Shown here one piece after another: positions 7,293-7,970 of a stretch of DNA of 7,970 nt. The notes beneath the pieces were generated by a model, which saw nothing but the letters and a program-made list of their open reading frames with translations, made no database searches and was not told the DNA's origin. Every line of letters starts with the position of its first letter. Position 1 is the stretch's first letter. The position numbers were made by a program, and so were the translations under genes. Source of the DNA: Syntrophaceae bacterium (GTDB lineage Bacteria > Desulfobacterota > DTXE01); the NCBI GenBank assembly GCA_012962595.1, contig DTXE01000249.1:1-7970 (forward strand). Direction: 5' to 3'.

Positions 7293-7838
7293 ATGTATAA
7301 AAAGTTTAGTAAGAAATTCAACAAAGATATGATTATCCTAACACCCGGAGAATATTATGCCAGTAAAGATCGGGAGATTATCTGTACGGCTGTGGGATCA
7401 TGCATAGCCACATGTCTTTTTGATAGTAAAACTGGTGTAGCGGGTATGAATCACTTCTTAGTTCCAGGTATGGTTAATACCAAGAACATCCTCTCCACCG
7501 AGATGGGAAGATATGGGATGTATGCAATGGAGGTGCTAATCGGCGATATTATTAAACTGGGAGGGGAGAGAGGAAACATCAAGGCAAAGGTTTTCGGGGG
7601 TGGCAGCATACTTAAATTTAGAGAGTCTGATGGGAATATCTCGCAGTCCAATATTGCATTTATCAGAAAATTCTTACAGCTAGAAGGGATTTCTTTGCTG
7701 AAAGAGGATATGGGAGGAGCCGTGGTGAGGATGATCCTCTTCTTTACAGATACAGGCAAGGTCCTCCTGAAAAAATTGCCCTATACTTCTGCTCCAAACG
7801 CTATCAAACGTGAAGAAAAGTACAAGGTTTCCCTTTGA
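7293..7838 (+). CDS. cheD: Chemoreceptor glutamine deamidase CheD
   Basis: This 181-residue CheD converts specific receptor glutamines to glutamates and, in some species, couples to CheC. Seen: ILTPGEYYASKD (15-26), the nucleophile Cys37 in AVGSCIATC, and His54 in GMNHFLVPG. The Cys-to-His spacing of 17 equals that recalled for Thermotoga CheD (Cys27/His44). Later family blocks are KVFGGGSILKF, the segment around NIAFIRKFLQLEGI, and FFTDTGKVLLKKL. The position matching the third catalytic residue of the Thermotoga enzyme (Thr21) appears to be Cys31, with Thr32 next to it. It follows cheR by 22 nt and is the last + strand gene of the cluster. No cheC or cheB follows inside the window. The extreme C-terminus (KREEKYKVSL) is overlapped by a gene fragment on the opposite strand. 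Confidence 0.95.
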   Translation: MYKKFSKKFNKDMIILTPGEYYASKDREIICTAVGSCIATCLFDSKTGVAGMNHFLVPGMVNTKNILSTEMGRYGMYAMEVLIGDIIKLGGERGNIKAKVFGGGSILKFRESDGNISQSNIAFIRKFLQLEGISLLKEDMGGAVVRMILFFTDTGKVLLKKLPYTSAPNAIKREEKYKVSL

Positions 7839-7970
7839 TTTCTATCTCTTTATCTTGATATGAAGTTTTTTTTTCTCCGATATCAATGGTGAGTTTTCCT
7901 ATCTCTTCAGTACCTAAAAAATAAATATAATCATATTTATCAAGTACTTTTTTTAGGCTTTGTTGCACAA
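7804..7970 (-). CDS. C-terminal fragment of an unrecognised convergent gene (partial)
   Basis: Reading the - strand, an in-frame stretch runs from the window edge to a TGA (complement of 7804-7806), giving 55 residues without a start in view. The peptide looks protein-like: KYDYIYFLGTEEIGKLTIDI in the middle and IKGKPCTFLHV at the end. Staying open over 55 codons in sequence this AT-rich is mildly unlikely by chance. I do not recognise the family. It overlaps the end of cheD by 35 nt in tail-to-tail orientation, which would explain the lack of an obvious intergenic terminator. If the IS-like end at 7956-7970 is real, the true coding part would stop at about 7955 and the gene would be interrupted. 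A chance open frame remains possible. Confidence 0.45.
   Translation of the reverse strand, partial: VQQSLKKVLDKYDYIYFLGTEEIGKLTIDIGEKKTSYQDKEIEIKGKPCTFLHV
7956..7970. mobile_element. Possible terminal inverted repeat of an IS5/IS903-type insertion sequence
   Basis: The last 15 bases read GGCTTTGTTGCACAA. The first ten (GGCTTTGTTG) are identical, as I recall it, to the outer end of the IS903 inverted repeat, and GGCTTTGTTGCxxAA ends are common in that IS5-family group. No transposase is visible because the window stops here. If real, the element extends beyond 7970 and was inserted at 7955/7956. A 15-base match from memory is thin evidence. Confidence 0.4.

Noticed and set aside
321..7759. 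Many - strand open frames of 60-102 codons across the operon
   Set aside because: Each lies opposite a well-supported gene, shows low-complexity Ser/Leu/Ile-rich peptides with no motif, and lacks a convincing ribosome binding site.
7855..7886. Inverted repeat TTGATAT...ATATCAA around a T9 run after cheD, as a possible terminator
   Set aside because: The stem is only 7 bp and AT-only apart from one G-C pair, with an 18-nt loop. The T run is inside the loop, not after the stem, and the region is probably coding on the - strand.

Overview
The window is a stretch of about 8 kb from an AT-rich bacterial genome (roughly 40% G+C by eye). It holds nearly one complete chemotaxis (che) operon, with every confident gene on the + strand. 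The protein styles suggest an anaerobic, cytochrome-rich lineage such as the Desulfobacterota (former Deltaproteobacteria). They include a STAS protein beside cheY, a CheA with a GspE/MshE-N-like insert, a c554-type cytochrome, a chemoreceptor with a c-type heme sensor, and a CheD with the 'PGEYY' N-terminus. This is an inference from protein style, since no rRNA or other taxonomic marker is present.

Layout: (1) 1-332, the 3' part of a receiver-domain response regulator cut by the window edge. (2) 388-672, a small STAS-domain protein. (3) 699-1067, a CheY. (4) 1075-3165, the histidine kinase CheA. (5) 3183-3674, an exported four-heme cytochrome c. (6) 3689-5974, a transmembrane chemoreceptor (MCP) with a periplasmic CxxCH heme motif, a cytoplasmic cysteine-bearing PAS domain and a C-terminal aromatic pentapeptide. 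(7) 5986-6441, CheW. (8) 6428-7270, the methyltransferase CheR, overlapping cheW. (9) 7293-7838, the deamidase CheD. Gaps between genes 2 to 9 are 7 to 26 nt or an overlap, and each gene has a recognisable Shine-Dalgarno, so they are probably one transcript. Past cheD, a C-terminal fragment of an unrecognised gene lies on the - strand, overlapping cheD tail to tail. The last 15 bases look like the end of an IS5/IS903-type insertion sequence.

How the genes work together: the MCP should signal through CheW to CheA, which phosphorylates CheY. CheR and CheD adjust the receptor. No cheB lies in the window. The unusual part is the redox hardware inside the signalling operon. A periplasmic tetraheme cytochrome is encoded 14 nt before a receptor that itself appears to carry a covalently bound periplasmic heme and a four-cysteine cytoplasmic PAS domain. 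The attractive but untested reading is a dedicated redox-sensing (energy-taxis) module in which the cytochrome equilibrates with, or is read by, the receptor.
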